Shown here: positions 1-10,199 of the stretch, piece by piece | Layout of the letters: every line of letters starts with the position of its first letter | Position numbering within the stretch: position 1 is the stretch's first letter | Origin: Lathyrus oleraceus | Taxonomy: Eukaryota > Streptophyta > Magnoliopsida > Fabales > Fabaceae | Assembly: GCF_024323335.1 (NCBI RefSeq) | Contig: NC_066579.1 | Span: 54,518,771-54,582,770 of the forward strand | Reading direction: 5' to 3' | Length of the DNA: 64,000 nucleotides | Position numbers and translations under genes: made by a program | The notes under the pieces: model-generated | The model's database searches: none | Told to the model about the DNA's origin: nothing | The model's input: the letters and a program-made list of their open reading frames with translations, nothing else

Positions 1-1074
1 GAGGCACTGGGTATCAAGCCGAGTATCCGATTCCTTAGCCACCAACTTCACTGGGATGAGTTTGCTGATGACTTGAGTAACACATATAGGAACCTGACTT
101 TGGAGTTCCTGAGTTCATTCGACTATGACCCATATTCTGGACCAGATGGGTATGCTGCTTTCAGGCTTTTTGGAGTTTAGTACTCCTTCAGCCAGAAAGA
201 GTTCGGCGACTTATTGGGTTTCCAGACCACTCCTGATGCTATCCCGGAGACACCTATGGGATATTTCCTGGGTAAGGAGGTTGAGAAGTTTTGGAGTGAT
301 ATATCGGGTGGCGGAAGCCAGGATCCATCTATGCAGTTGTCTCATGTCATACATAACCCAACCTTCAGATACTTTCAGATGATATTAGCACATTCCTTCC
401 TGGGAAGACCGGATGCAGAGACACTACTGAGTGAAGAGGAGATCTTCCTATTATTTTATGCATCCTAGTCTCACCCAGTAGCATGTGGGAAATTTTTATT
501 ATACAGTCTCAGCGGTATCTCTAGATCTACCGAAGGAGTTATCCATGTTGGCGGAATCATCACGCAGATTGCTGTCGCTTTAGGTCTGTCTCGCAAGCTG
601 TTACATCTTCGGACCTACTGTGGGTACACTATCATGGACATCGACTTCTGTTTGACCAGAGGGTTAATGAGGAGAGCCTCTTTCCACCCATGTCAGTTCC
701 GACTGTTGGTCGACAGCGAGGCTATCCATTACTTCACACTTCCAGATCCTATGATGACCAGTGTGCATGATCCAGCGAATTGGAGTTATGCTCTAGAGGG
801 CCAGGGAGAGACCGTTGAGGAACCAAGATCACCACCCATTGCTGAATACACGCCTACACCACCATCTCCCAGAATCACTGTTTTCTCTAATAATCTTTCA
901 TTGCAGACACCCGACATCCGCACTCAGGTGGCTGACCTCACTTTATAGATGGGAGTGTCCGATCTCACCCATGCTACTGAAGCCGACTGTCTATATCAGG
1001 AGATCGCGGAGCTCAAGCAGGAGGTAGCCAGGCTCCGTGGATCCTCTCAGGAAGATGACATCCCCACTATATGA
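1..1074 (+). pseudogene. Athila-type accessory (env-position) ORF, copy 1, degenerate, 5' end outside window
   Basis: Frame 1 reads through from the window edge to a TGA at 1072-1074 with three in-frame stops at 178-180, 466-468 and 946-948. The first replaces a Glu that the second copy (1713-3169) keeps in its VEYQF motif. Motifs shared with that copy include LEFLSS, IHNPTFR and FGR/LGR followed by an acidic ELLF-like segment. The C-terminal ~40 residues are heptad-like (EIAELKQEVARL), suggesting a coiled coil. The protein resembles the extra ORF that Athila elements carry downstream of pol; its function is unknown to me. No pol is visible because the element starts left of the window. Family assignment rests on recall and on the Athila-like 3' end that follows. 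Confidence 0.6.
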
Positions 1075-1427
1075 TCTCACCATTTCATCTTATTTTATCT
1101 CTTTTTTATATTTCTCGTATTTACATGACTCATCTTATATTATCGCATTTGGAATATTATATAAACTACATCTATACATTAGTATTTCTATTATTATCTA
1201 TATATGTTTTATGTTTGTTTTATCTGCATTTTAATTTTTCAGTTATTTATTTATTTATATTTAACTTTTGTTTCAGTTTCATTTTTATTTTTTGTTTACC
1301 TTTATAAAATTATGCAAGTCAAAGATACTAGGAAAATCACAAGACAATTGCCATCCGGACCCCTCAAAGCCAAAAGATAAGAGAAGCCCAAACCAAAGGA
1401 CCAAAATCCCGCCCAGCTAGATTTTGC
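1075..1427. other. T-rich spacer between the two Athila-type ORFs
   Basis: About 350 bases dominated by T-rich runs (ATTTATTTATTTATAT-like). The short ORFs here are low complexity and are not credible genes. From ~1330 the text becomes less AT-rich and leads into the GC-rich palindromic motif at 1428. No polypurine tract or LTR boundary is visible, so how the first ORF became joined to the second is unclear. Confidence 0.5.
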
Positions 1428-1469
1428 CTTGTGGCGCTCGCCATAGACCCTGTGGCGCCCGCCACAGCG
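1428..1469 (+). repeat. GC-rich palindromic motif pair upstream of Athila ORF copy 2
   Basis: Two interrupted palindromes sit side by side: TGGCGctCGCCA and GTGGCGcccGCCAC (1452-1465), separated by ATAGACCCTG. The same kind of pair occurs inside the LTR at 4596-4634. There the second palindrome, GTGGCGGGCGCCAC (4618-4631), is the exact reverse complement of 1452-1465. The phrase GCCATAGACCCTGT is also shared with 4507-4520 approximately. Confidence 0.7.
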
Positions 1470-1712
1470 TCTGTTAAAGGTCGGGGCAGAACCCCTTTCT
1501 TCACCATTTTTGCAACTTACAACCTTTCAAACCCATTTTTTCACCTTGGAAAAACATCCTTGAACCCACAAAAAGCTCATACTTTTCTAACCACCACACC
1601 GTACAAATCATCTTTCCGAATTCCATTTTCATTTTCATCCGTCGGATTTCGTAAAAATCCAACCTTTTCACAAACCACTTCATCTTCTTCATCACTTCTC
1701 AAGAGCTTTCAA

Positions 1713-3169
1713 ATGGAGTTTAACGGATTCATTCCTCGAGGAGGGAAACCAGGGGATAGACAAAGAAAAATTATTGAACGGTTGCAAAATCGGGAAATCC
1801 TCCCGACAAGGTATGTTGACGAAAACTGTCTCTACACTTTAGGTATCTCTCATAGCATATTTCATTTATTAGATAATTTAGGTTCGCATAATTTCTTTTC
1901 CAATAAAGAACCTACCTATGAGCGGTTGACAATTGAATTTTTGAGTTCCTTAATTTATATTGTCAACCCTAACACTGCTAGCACAGTTGGTACTGTCAAA
2001 TTTAGAATGTTTGTTGTTGAATACCAATTCAGTACCGACGAACTAGCCATCTTGTTAGGAATCCCTCATGGGGACGGTGCTATTTGTGAGGCCCCTTTGG
2101 AATTCGAATGGTCTGTTGAGGTATTTTCCTTTTGGGAGCGTTTATCAAACACTTCCATAAACTCTTTTGAAGGAGTTCTTGCCTCAACTATCCATAACCC
2201 GACCATCAGAGTTTTTAGATATTTGTTGGCATGCACTATTTTTGGCCGGGAGAATCCAAATAAGATTAATGCTAGAGAGCTTCTATTTTTACAAGGAAGC
2301 CTCACAAATAGACGTATTAATTCAGTCCCGTTCATGCTTGCTCATATGACTTTAACTTTGAATAAAGCGGGACCGATTTTTTTGGTGGATTGATTACATC
2401 TATTGCTCGGGCGCTTAACCTGCACGATGAGATGGCTACCCTAGAACCCTTACCTCCTCGCACAATTAACCTAAAATTTCTGAGAGACATGAAATTGTGT
2501 CGCTCGAGGAGAGAAGGAGGCTATATGCTTATGGTTCATGGTGTAGCCATCCCTTCTGTTGTTTTACCGTGCACTAGACGTACAAATGTACGAGATGAAA
2601 GGAATTGGACCTACGCTTTAGATGCTCCACCTGTTTTGGGTCCTCTTCCTCCTAACATTCCTGATGAGGCGGGACATGACACTGATGATGAATATGATCG
2701 GCGAGAGAGATCTCCCGTACCCCATGTATCCCCCCATCATCCTTCACCACCACACACCGCACCATCTTCTTCTTCTGCAGGTACCACTCCTGGCTTCTAT
2801 ATTACAGAGGAGATGTGGCGTGACCACATGGATAGAGAGCAAAGGCGTGACGACCTACTCTCTACCATCCAGCAACAAATGGCGGATAACATGAACTTCA
2901 TGCAAGAGTCGCAGCGGAGGACAGACAGGTCCTACGATACTGTTCTACAGTCCCTGCAAACGATCACAGATTCACAAGCCCGTCAACAAAACTACCACCA
3001 GAGACACATGGCACTAATCGAAGCCACTCAAGGTTCTATTATAGGTAACCTTCGAGAGGTGAGGACCACTCAGGATGCCCTGATGGCGAGGATGGTTCAG
3101 GGAGACCGTCGTCGTACCCGATCCCGTCGTCCACCTCAGGATGGCGAGGGCACTAGTGGTCAGCAATAG
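1713..3169 (+). pseudogene. Athila-type accessory ORF, copy 2 (one frameshift)
   Basis: ATG at 1713 ([14 protein letters not shown]) opens a frame that ends at a TGA at 2391-2393. Homologous reading continues one frame over to a TAG at 3167-3169. The shift lies in or next to a run of seven T (2377-2383), so homopolymer slippage explains it. The same frame is open upstream to 1431 without another ATG; that part is Ser/Phe-rich and starts inside the palindromic repeat, so I treat it as leader. Motifs: [39 protein letters not shown], then a Pro/His/Ser-rich linker and a Gln/Arg-rich C-terminus (RRRTRSRR). It aligns with copy 1 over the core. Function unknown; plausible Athila ORF1/env-position protein. 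Confidence 0.65.
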
Positions 3170-4285
3170 GTTGTCAAGTAACTCTTCCCTTATCTTATTT
3201 CGAAACATTGGGGACAATGTTTGATTTAAGTGTGGGAGGAGACTCTATCGTCTTTTCTTTATTGCTTTTCTCGTTTTTCCTTTATCGCTTTTTCTTTACT
3301 GTTTTTAGATAGTTTATTTATTGTTATTTCCTTTTAGTTGTTTATTTTAATTTTTAGTATAATGCATGAGTCTGACGAGTCACCAAATATAGTATATCTT
3401 TAGTACAATCCTACCTCCCCATACCTTTAGCCCCACCGAAATTTTTTTGAAAAAGAAAATAGTGTTATTACGAAAGTTTTCAGGTTTTAAAGATATGTTT
3501 TGAGTAAGGATGCAGTGACTTGGGAGAACTTTGCGAAACATCAGTATCTGTTTTAGCACCATAAGCTTCGTAAATATAGGAATCATTCCCGAAACCCTAT
3601 ATACCATGGCCTTAATCATCATTTCTGTATAAGTCCTTAGTAGTTTATCTCAGCAGTCACCTCCGACCTACGCATCCTTTACGTAGGGGACCGATGCAAA
3701 TAAGTGAATGAACCAGAAAAAAAAAAAAGCAAAAAGGGAACTCCGGTATAGGTGACCCTCACAAAGTCATTTAAACCAAAGAATTGTAAAAAATTGCTGC
3801 AAAAAGAAAAAGAAAAAGAAAAAGAAAAGCTTACCCACTGTTAGTTGGTTCTGAGGTATCTGACACTGAACTCGGTAGGGCGGATTACGATCCGATCCCC
3901 CGCAACTACAGTTGGGTCCAATAAAAGGGTTTACACATATTTATGTGCCAGAAACCCCATGCTCTGATCATAATCACTAACAGGCCACTCTACTATGAAG
4001 CATGTACGGATAACGGGCTTAATGTGATTGCGCCTGAATGAAAAGGACACAAAAAGAGATGAAGAGGCAGGCCTAGGTATTGTGGGATAATATGGGTTGG
4101 TTAATATAGGAATGAAGTTTATGTCCGTATTTGCGGATTAGTGTCATCATGATACCCTTAGTTCACTCAGTTAGTACCTATCACTGCATCCCGACTTGAA
4201 CTTGGAATTTTACCTAAAGCACTCGTTTACACAAATTTTCTTTTATGAGCTTTTTAATGTTTTGCTTGAGGACAAGCAAAGGTTA
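3170..4285 (+). other. Athila-type 3' non-coding region
   Basis: About 1.1 kb without a credible ORF. It opens with GGGGACAATG...AAGTGTGGGAGGA (3211-3240), a purine-rich phrase nearly repeated just before the LTR (GAGGACAAGC...AAGTGTGGGAGAG, 4269-4298). It also holds an A-rich simple repeat of AAAAAG units at 3801-3828. A long untranslated stretch before the 3' LTR with this 'ggacaa...tgtgggag' wording is what I associate with plant Athila elements. Confidence 0.6.
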
Positions 4286-4300
4286 AAGTGTGGGAGAGTT
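4286..4300 (+). promoter_or_regulatory. Polypurine tract before the Athila 3' LTR
   Basis: AAGTGTGGGAGAGTT directly precedes the LTR start TGATAACACT at 4301. It would prime plus-strand DNA synthesis. A similar tract lies ~1 kb upstream at 3229-3240. Confidence 0.6.
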
Positions 4301-4595
4301 TGATAACACTAAAATTTACCGTATTTTCGACTCCGATTTCACATGTATTCTAGTTGTTTTATTATCATTTTGTTGTGTTATTGTTATGTTTTCCTTTGTT
4401 TTCAGGTTTTTACTTTAATCGGAGCCCCGATCGAGAAAAGGAGCGAAAAAGAGGCAAAAACCCTAAAATTCAACATTTTGTTCTTGTGGCCTACCCCATG
4501 GCTGGCGCCATAGACCCTGTCATGACGTGTCCAAGCTCAACTTCCCTCAACTCCCACGTTCCCCACTACTTCCACTAAGGCGCCTCATTTTGTGC

Positions 4596-4634
4596 TTGTG
4601 GCGGACGCCATGGCCTTGTGGCGGGCGCCACAAG
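4596..4634 (+). repeat. GC-rich palindromic motif pair in the Athila LTR
   Basis: TTGTGGCGGACGCCA followed by TTGTGGCGGGCGCCACAAG. The second palindrome is the reverse complement of 1452-1465. It lies ~70 bases upstream of the TATA box, so it sits in the U3 promoter region. Confidence 0.7.
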
Positions 4635-4701
4635 AGGAAAGTTTTTCCCTCCCATTTTCAAGTTGAAGGGCATCCAAGTCATTTCCATCTTTTTACTTGC
4701 T

Positions 4702-4710
4702 TATAAATAG
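4702..4710 (+). promoter_or_regulatory. TATA box of the Athila LTR
   Basis: TATAAATAG in otherwise mixed sequence ~400 bases into the LTR, the expected place for a U3 core promoter. Confidence 0.5.
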
Positions 4711-4975
4711 AAACTCGATTTCACTTTTACAATGATCCAAACTTAGAGCAGAGGCAAACTCAGAGCAACTTTGTTTCACTTAGGCATATATTCAGTATTA
4801 TAAAGTGGTAACCGCTTCGCATTGGAGTGTTACCACAATTGTGTAATCAAGTCTGTGATAGAGTCTGTAATCGAGTTTGGAGCACTTTGGAAGGAAGTTA
4901 ATCCTGCCGCCATTTTTATTTCCGCTTTGCAATTTATTCAACCCTCCGATTGGAGCAGGTTTTTATTACTTGTAT

Positions 4976-5222
4976 TTATCTTATTTATTTTCCGCACTCG
5001 CTTTAAATTATTTATTTCCTTGCACTCTCTTTAAATTATTTATTTCTGGCACTCGCTTTACTTTTATTTATTTCTCGCACTCGTTTTACTTTATTTATTT
5101 CTCGCACTCGCTTTACTTTTATTTATTTCTCGCACTCACTTTACTTTATTTACTTTCCGCACTCGCACTACTTTTATTTACTTTCCGCACTCGCACTACT
5201 TTTATTTATTTTAATGCACTTT
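4976..5222 (+). repeat. Tandem array of ~28-31 bp units in the Athila LTR
   Basis: About eight diverged units of the type CGCACTCGCTTTACTTTTATTTATTT run head to tail. The ORF that spans it (Phe/Leu/Tyr-rich) is a product of the repeat, not a gene. Confidence 0.8.
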
Positions 5223-5991
5223 TACTTTACCATGTCTAGCTAAATTTATAAGGTTAGAATGTAAGGATCGTAATTGAACCGATAATCCGTACATTTGTTC
5301 GTAGAAACACTTAAGGGCTATTTTAACTTTCAACTTAAGTTTTCCCGCACTTCAATTCCGTAGGATAAGATCGAAAGCCGTCCAACGTCTTTTTAAACTT
5401 AATTGTTTTTAACTATTTCAAAAACAGCGAAAGCGCTTTGTTTAGTTCATTAGGAGATTTTAACATTAAGAAGAAAAGAGATTTTAAAACTATTTTCGGA
5501 CGCGTTTATAAGTTTAGAGCCTGGTTCGTGAGAACCTCTTTTGGTTAAGAAATCCAGGTTATAATACTTTTCAACTTAGTCAAGATACTATATTTCTTAA
5601 AAATAGGTTTACTACTCTAACGCAATGCGCACCTTTTTATAAGTGACAATAAGAGGGTTTGATTAGGGAGTACAACTCGGTTCTGAATACGTGAAAGCGA
5701 CAGTTCCTATTAAATTAGTTCTTTTCAAAGTAGGAAACATTGCCCATAAGTAGCTCTACTAGCAAGTACTTGGATTATCAATCGATTATGTGAATTACAT
5801 TCGACCCTATCTTTATTAATTAATCTTTATTCAACACTTTACTTTTCATTGCACACTCCAAAAACACTTATTTTGATTGCCTTTGATAAACACCATAACG
5901 ACAGATAACGATAGATTAACACTTGGTCTCTGTGGATTCGATAATCTTTTATATTACTCTGACGTGTTCGTATACTTGCGAAACACCGCAT

Positions 5992-6732
5992 CACTTACTC
6001 ATACGTTCAAGTGGACGAAACATTGTTTTTCATTGTCAAGACAAAGTATCGTTCATTTGAGAAAAATGTTTAAGAATCAATCACACGGCAGAGAGAAAAG
6101 AGTTTTATTGGTTTGATGTGTTTTGAGTAATGGCGGGAACTTGGATGGGTGAGATATCCATCTCGAATCCTAGCCTCAGGAGTGTGTGGTATCCACCATG
6201 TTATGTTTCCATCTTATTTGCAAAAATGTTTGAAATTTTTAGGTGTATTGGAGATTTAACTGAGAAAAGGTTTGGAGAAACCGCATTGACAATTTTGAAT
6301 GATGGCGAGAGCTAAGATGGGCGAGATATCCATCTTGAATCTCTATCTCAAGAGCTCGTGGTATCCATCCTATTCCGTTTCCATCTTTATTGAAAAACCG
6401 TTAAATAGGTATTAAGTATTTTTGAGTTTTATTATGAAAATGGCTTGACATTGGATCAATCATTTGATGAACGGTCGCGAAAGGTTCGAATGAAATGGTT
6501 TGATATATTGAAATGGATATATATGGATTGAGTTTGAAATGGATTCATTTTTTATTGGGAAAATACTTGAAGTTGGGTCGAGTTTTTATTTTTGATATTT
6601 TTTAGAAATGGTTGATTTTATTCTTGTATTAGAACTATCTAAACATGCAAACAAACAAAGAAATAAAATTGGTAAAATTATTACATGTCATCGGGAATGG
6701 GGCTACATTTTGTCGAATGGGGATACGAGATA
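5992..6732. other. Flanking DNA with a ~172 bp-spaced duplication, no gene
   Basis: Two related stretches at 6130-~6217 and 6302-~6390 share ATGGCG, GGATGGG/AGATGGG, GAGATATCCATCT, CAGGAG/CAAGAG and TGGTATCCA in order, 172 bases apart. The reading frames here are short and not recognisable. This is presumably the DNA into which the Athila element inserted. Confidence 0.55.
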
Positions 6733-7292
6733 ACGAAATAATTAAATCAAACCCAATCAACAAACAATAGTAGACAAGTGTAAGTGAAAGAGAATGGTCT
6801 CATTGTAAGAAGGCCCAAGAGTATGCCATGTGAAGAAAATAGCAACACACAAGTTATATTTACAACACGTTCAAAAATTAAATCGAAAGAAGTAAAAATC
6901 AAACTGTGCATAGATCAAAATCGGGATATAAGGATGTGAATCAAAGTCAGATAACGCAAGGACATGCAAGGCAAAATGAAATTGAGAGGAGCAAGCAAAA
7001 CCCTAGATAATAATGAAATAATTAATTCAAGCCCAATCAACAAACAAAACTAGGCAAGTGTAAGTGCAAGAGAATGATGTCATTGTAAAAAGGCCCAATA
7101 GTAAGCCATGTGAATAAAATAGCAACACGCAAGTTATATTTATAACATGTTCAAAAATTAAATTGAAAGAAGTAAAAATCAAAGCGTGCACGGATCAAAA
7201 TCGGGATGTAAGGATGTAAATCAAAGTCAGATAACGCAAGGACATGCAAGGCAAAATTAAATTGAGAGGAGCAAGCAAAACCCTAGATAATA
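6733..7292. repeat. 280-bp tandem direct duplication
   Basis: 6733-7012 and 7013-7292 match almost base for base at an offset of 280. Shared marks: CCCAATCAACAAACAA (6751/7031), AAGGCCCAA, CAAGTTATATTTA, GTCAGATAACGCAAGGACAT and the closing ACCCTAGATAATA. Scattered substitutions show the duplication is not recent. No ORF is shared. Confidence 0.8.
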
Positions 7293-7530
7293 TGCTCAAA
7301 GCGGGTTTGCGCATATTGATAATAATGGAAATGTCATATACAACGAGTAAAAACAAGGAGAAATACCATCGATATATCGATAAAATAATCATGGAATAAT
7401 GACATGAGAAGTGTCGAATCCATAGATCAAAGTTTGATGCTTAGCCATGAAAAAAAATCAAAGAAATCAAGCAAAAATATAACAAGTATCACATTTAAGA
7501 AAAACATTCATGGGGCACTTTTACAACGGT

Positions 7531-7693
7531 CGTAATCGGGGGAAAATGAGTGGGAAAAAATTAAATGGTAAAGACAATGTCACAAATAAGAGATAGGAAT
7601 AAAAAAATGTAATCGGGGGAAAATGAGTGGGAAAAATAAAAACAAAAATTAAATGGTAAAGACAATGTCACAAATAAGAGATAGGCATAAAAA
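7531..7693. repeat. 78-bp tandem duplication
   Basis: GTAATCGGGGGAAAATGAGT starts at 7531 and again at 7609. The following AAATGGTAAAGACAATGTCA and ATAAGAGATAGG are also shared. The second copy has a small A-rich insertion. Confidence 0.75.
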
Positions 7694-9479
7694 AATCAGA
7701 AAGAAATTCATTGGAATGGCTAAAAAAAGCGAAAGAACATGAAAAATAAGGGTGAAAAAATGAAAAAAATTTGGAAAAATGGTGAGGAAAAGTGGCAGCA
7801 AGGAATAGAATCCAAGACATAGGGGAGGAACGCGTGAAACCTTAACCATTACCCCACTGGTCTTATTGCTAATAGATAAATGCAATCATAAATATATAAT
7901 ATAAATGCTTTGTAAAAATAAAGAGAAAAAAAAAGAAAAAAACAAAAATGGGGGTGCGCCTAGTTTGACCCAGGACCTGGTGGTTGGGAGCCAAAGGCTT
8001 TACCACCCCACCAGAGTCGTTTAGTTGTCATCAAAAGGCATCAATAAATATATAATAAAAAAATGCAACTAAAATGAAAAATAAATTAATGCAACAAACA
8101 AAAGACCAAACCAATATGCACATGAATTATTCATCCTCTTATTTACATGAAAACTCAAATTCAAAGCATCCCAACACCAATCCAAATTGAAAACAATAAT
8201 GGAAATTAACACAAATTCTATGCACACGATAAAATCTAAACCACCGATGTCAAATAATCATCACAAACAAAACTGATTTCAACACCATAAACCCATGCAA
8301 CAACACAATATATTATTTCATCATTACAACATTGACAATAACATGATCATAGACATAATCGAACCAAAATCTAAGTACATAATCAAAACAATATGATACG
8401 CATTGAAACAAGCATAAAGAAACTCGAATATGTAAGTTACAGAACACCAAAGCTGCTACCGCTTTATGTTATTGTGACACCACCGTGTTACCTCTTGTCG
8501 TGTCGCTACAAAGAGATACTGTGTGTTGTTGTTGTTTCGCTGGAAATGGAACTATGAAGGTTTGTCAGACTCGTTGCTGCTCAAGGTGACATGCGGTTTT
8601 GGTGAGTGAATAAGCAGTTTGTACTGCTGCGTGATTGTGGCGGTGGTGAGTGTTGTTGAAGTTGTTGTTCTTCGAGAAATAGAAATGTATGAAATAAAAG
8701 GTTGGTGGTCGGCGATTTAAAATGGGTGACCTAAAGGTTGATGAGTGGGGGAAGGAAAAGGTTGAACAACAAACAAGGTAGAGGGTTGAAGAAAGTGAGA
8801 TGGAGTCATTGTTACTGCGACGGTTGTAGAAGGAAGTGAGGAATGAGTTTATTTGGTATTCATTAAGAAAAAACGTTAAAATAATTATGAGTATATTTCC
8901 ATCTGTTCCCACTTTTTTTGCTTTTGGAGAGAGATAATATTTTTTTTATTATGAATTTCGTCCCTCTCCTTTAAAATGTGACACCCCCCCTTTATCCGTC
9001 TCTGTGTCTAGCCTGTGATGATTTTGAATTTTTTAGCTCCTCAACGAAACGGTGATGCGTGTGCATTGTTGTCCATAAAACATGGAGAGATATCACTATC
9101 TAAATACCAGTTGTCATGCGTATCCCAATATAGTCGTCCTAAAAAAAATTAAATCAAAACCCACAGCTGGCCGTTTGAGAGAGGATCCAATGTGAGGGTC
9201 ATGAATGAGTGATTTCCAAGTGTCAAATCTTTATTAGCAAATTAAATTTATGATTTTTCTAATCCTTTTATTATTATTTTTTGAATTATAAGAAATAGTT
9301 TTGTAATAATTTAATTAAAATAAACTACACAAAATAAAATCAAACTAAATGATCGATTAATTCTAATTAATTATGCCGATCATTTTGACTAAAAAATATA
9401 AATAAAAGAATAAAAAAAAGAAAAAAAACGGGTGCGAAAGTTCTCAAAAATTAAAAAGAATGCAGAAAAATGATCATCG
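7694..9479. other. AT-rich, no convincing gene
   Basis: Long A-rich stretches, e.g. around 7740-7780 and 7920-7950, then ordinary AT-rich sequence. A 115-codon minus-strand ORF at 8565-8912 is Asn/Ser/His-rich, low complexity and has no recognisable domain. This may be the body of the antisense LTR that ends at 9853, but its left end could not be fixed. Confidence 0.4.
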
Positions 9480-9853
9480 CGAAATAAACTTCTCGAAAAC
9501 ATACAGGTTTTTGTCAAATTTTGAAATAGAAAACGCCCGGTTAAAACACTCATACGAATCAAAATATGCTCGAAAAATTAGGCAAAAAATAAATCGAGCA
9601 CATCAGGTTAAACTACGGGAAACGTAGATTAATAAAACAAATGTCTGCAAGCCAGATTTTGAAAATTTTTGCCCACTGTTTTGATGCATATTTGACAATT
9701 GATTTAACTGGTTTGCCTGTAGATCCAAAAATTTATTTCGAATGAAATTCTAGGAATTATGCGGTATGGAATGCATGTTATGCTATGCAGAGATGCAACA
9801 ACTATGACGAATATATTGAATCGGTGATTCAGGATCAAAATTAGGGTGTGATA
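9480..9853 (-). repeat. Terminus of an antisense LTR (element 'E')
   Basis: Read on the minus strand from 9853 it begins TATCACACCCTAATTTTGATC. This resembles legume LTR starts of the type TGTCATACCCCAATTTT, with the terminal TG apparently mutated to TA. It continues through CTGCATAGCATAACATGCATTCC-like text. It abuts the ORF1 fragment at 9857 abruptly, as an insertion would. Left extent unknown; only the start is claimed. Confidence 0.4.
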
Positions 9854-9856
9854 GCT

Positions 9857-10121
9857 TGGCCATCTGAACTCTTTCCAAAACCCATTGAAGGTAAGGCTCC
9901 TTTGCTATGCAATTCATCTTTCCCAATCCAGTACCTTTGGTGTGAACCTTACCCCAGGCATGAATGATTTTGTAAAGAAAAGTTGTATTACCAGCACCCA
10001 TGGCGTGTATCACCATTTCTTCCAAGGCCTTGTCTTTGCATTTCCCCAAGATCGGGTATCCATGTTGTCTCAAAGCTAAAGTGGGATTATAGCTTATACA
10101 ACCCTTGAACCCAATCAGAGA
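9857..10121 (-). pseudogene. Duplicated module of Ogre-type ORF1 (copy 2)
   Basis: Minus-strand frame with LIGFKGCISYNPTLALRQ near 10110, then GKCKDKALEEMV, IHAWGKVHTKGT and QWVLERVQMAKL before it stops at the presumed LTR start at 9853. The same module is present ~1183 bases to the right (about 11040-11304) as GNKNCIANDP and IHAWGKFHAKGT with its own substitutions. Nothing indicates expression. Either D carries an internal segmental duplication, or a second, more truncated element lies beside it. Confidence 0.6.
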
Positions 10122-10199
10122 AGATAACAACCAAAAACAATATTTTCATTCTTTGATTATAAGCAAGTAAAATATTTGAGAATACAAGTGTAAGATCCC

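Larger units (their letters stand above)
4301..5991 (+). repeat. Athila-like 3' LTR
   Basis: It starts TGATAACACT right after a polypurine tract and probably ends ACCGCATCA at 5991, within TTGCGAAACACCGCATCA. It carries a TATA box (4702-4710), the GC-rich palindromes (4596-4634) and a tandem array (4976-5222). The right boundary is inferred from TG...CA ends and typical wording (CTGTGGATTCGATAATC), because the partner 5' LTR and the target duplication are outside the window. Length ~1.69 kb. Confidence 0.55.

Noticed and set aside
3372..3379. CTGACGAG, resembling a hammerhead ribozyme core
   Set aside because: No complementary stem II and no properly placed GAAA with flanking helices could be found, so it is a chance match.
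4877..5239. 120-codon ORF rich in Phe, Leu and Tyr resembling a membrane protein
   Set aside because: It is the translation of the T-rich ~30-bp tandem array in the Athila LTR; hydrophobicity follows from the repeat.
6733..7693. CRISPR-like or satellite array
   Set aside because: Only two copies each of long units with no spacer pattern; these are simple duplications in a eukaryotic repeat-rich region.
8565..8912. 115-codon minus-strand ORF
   Set aside because: Low-complexity Asn/Ser/His-rich sequence in AT-rich DNA, no domain, no homologous frame elsewhere in the window.
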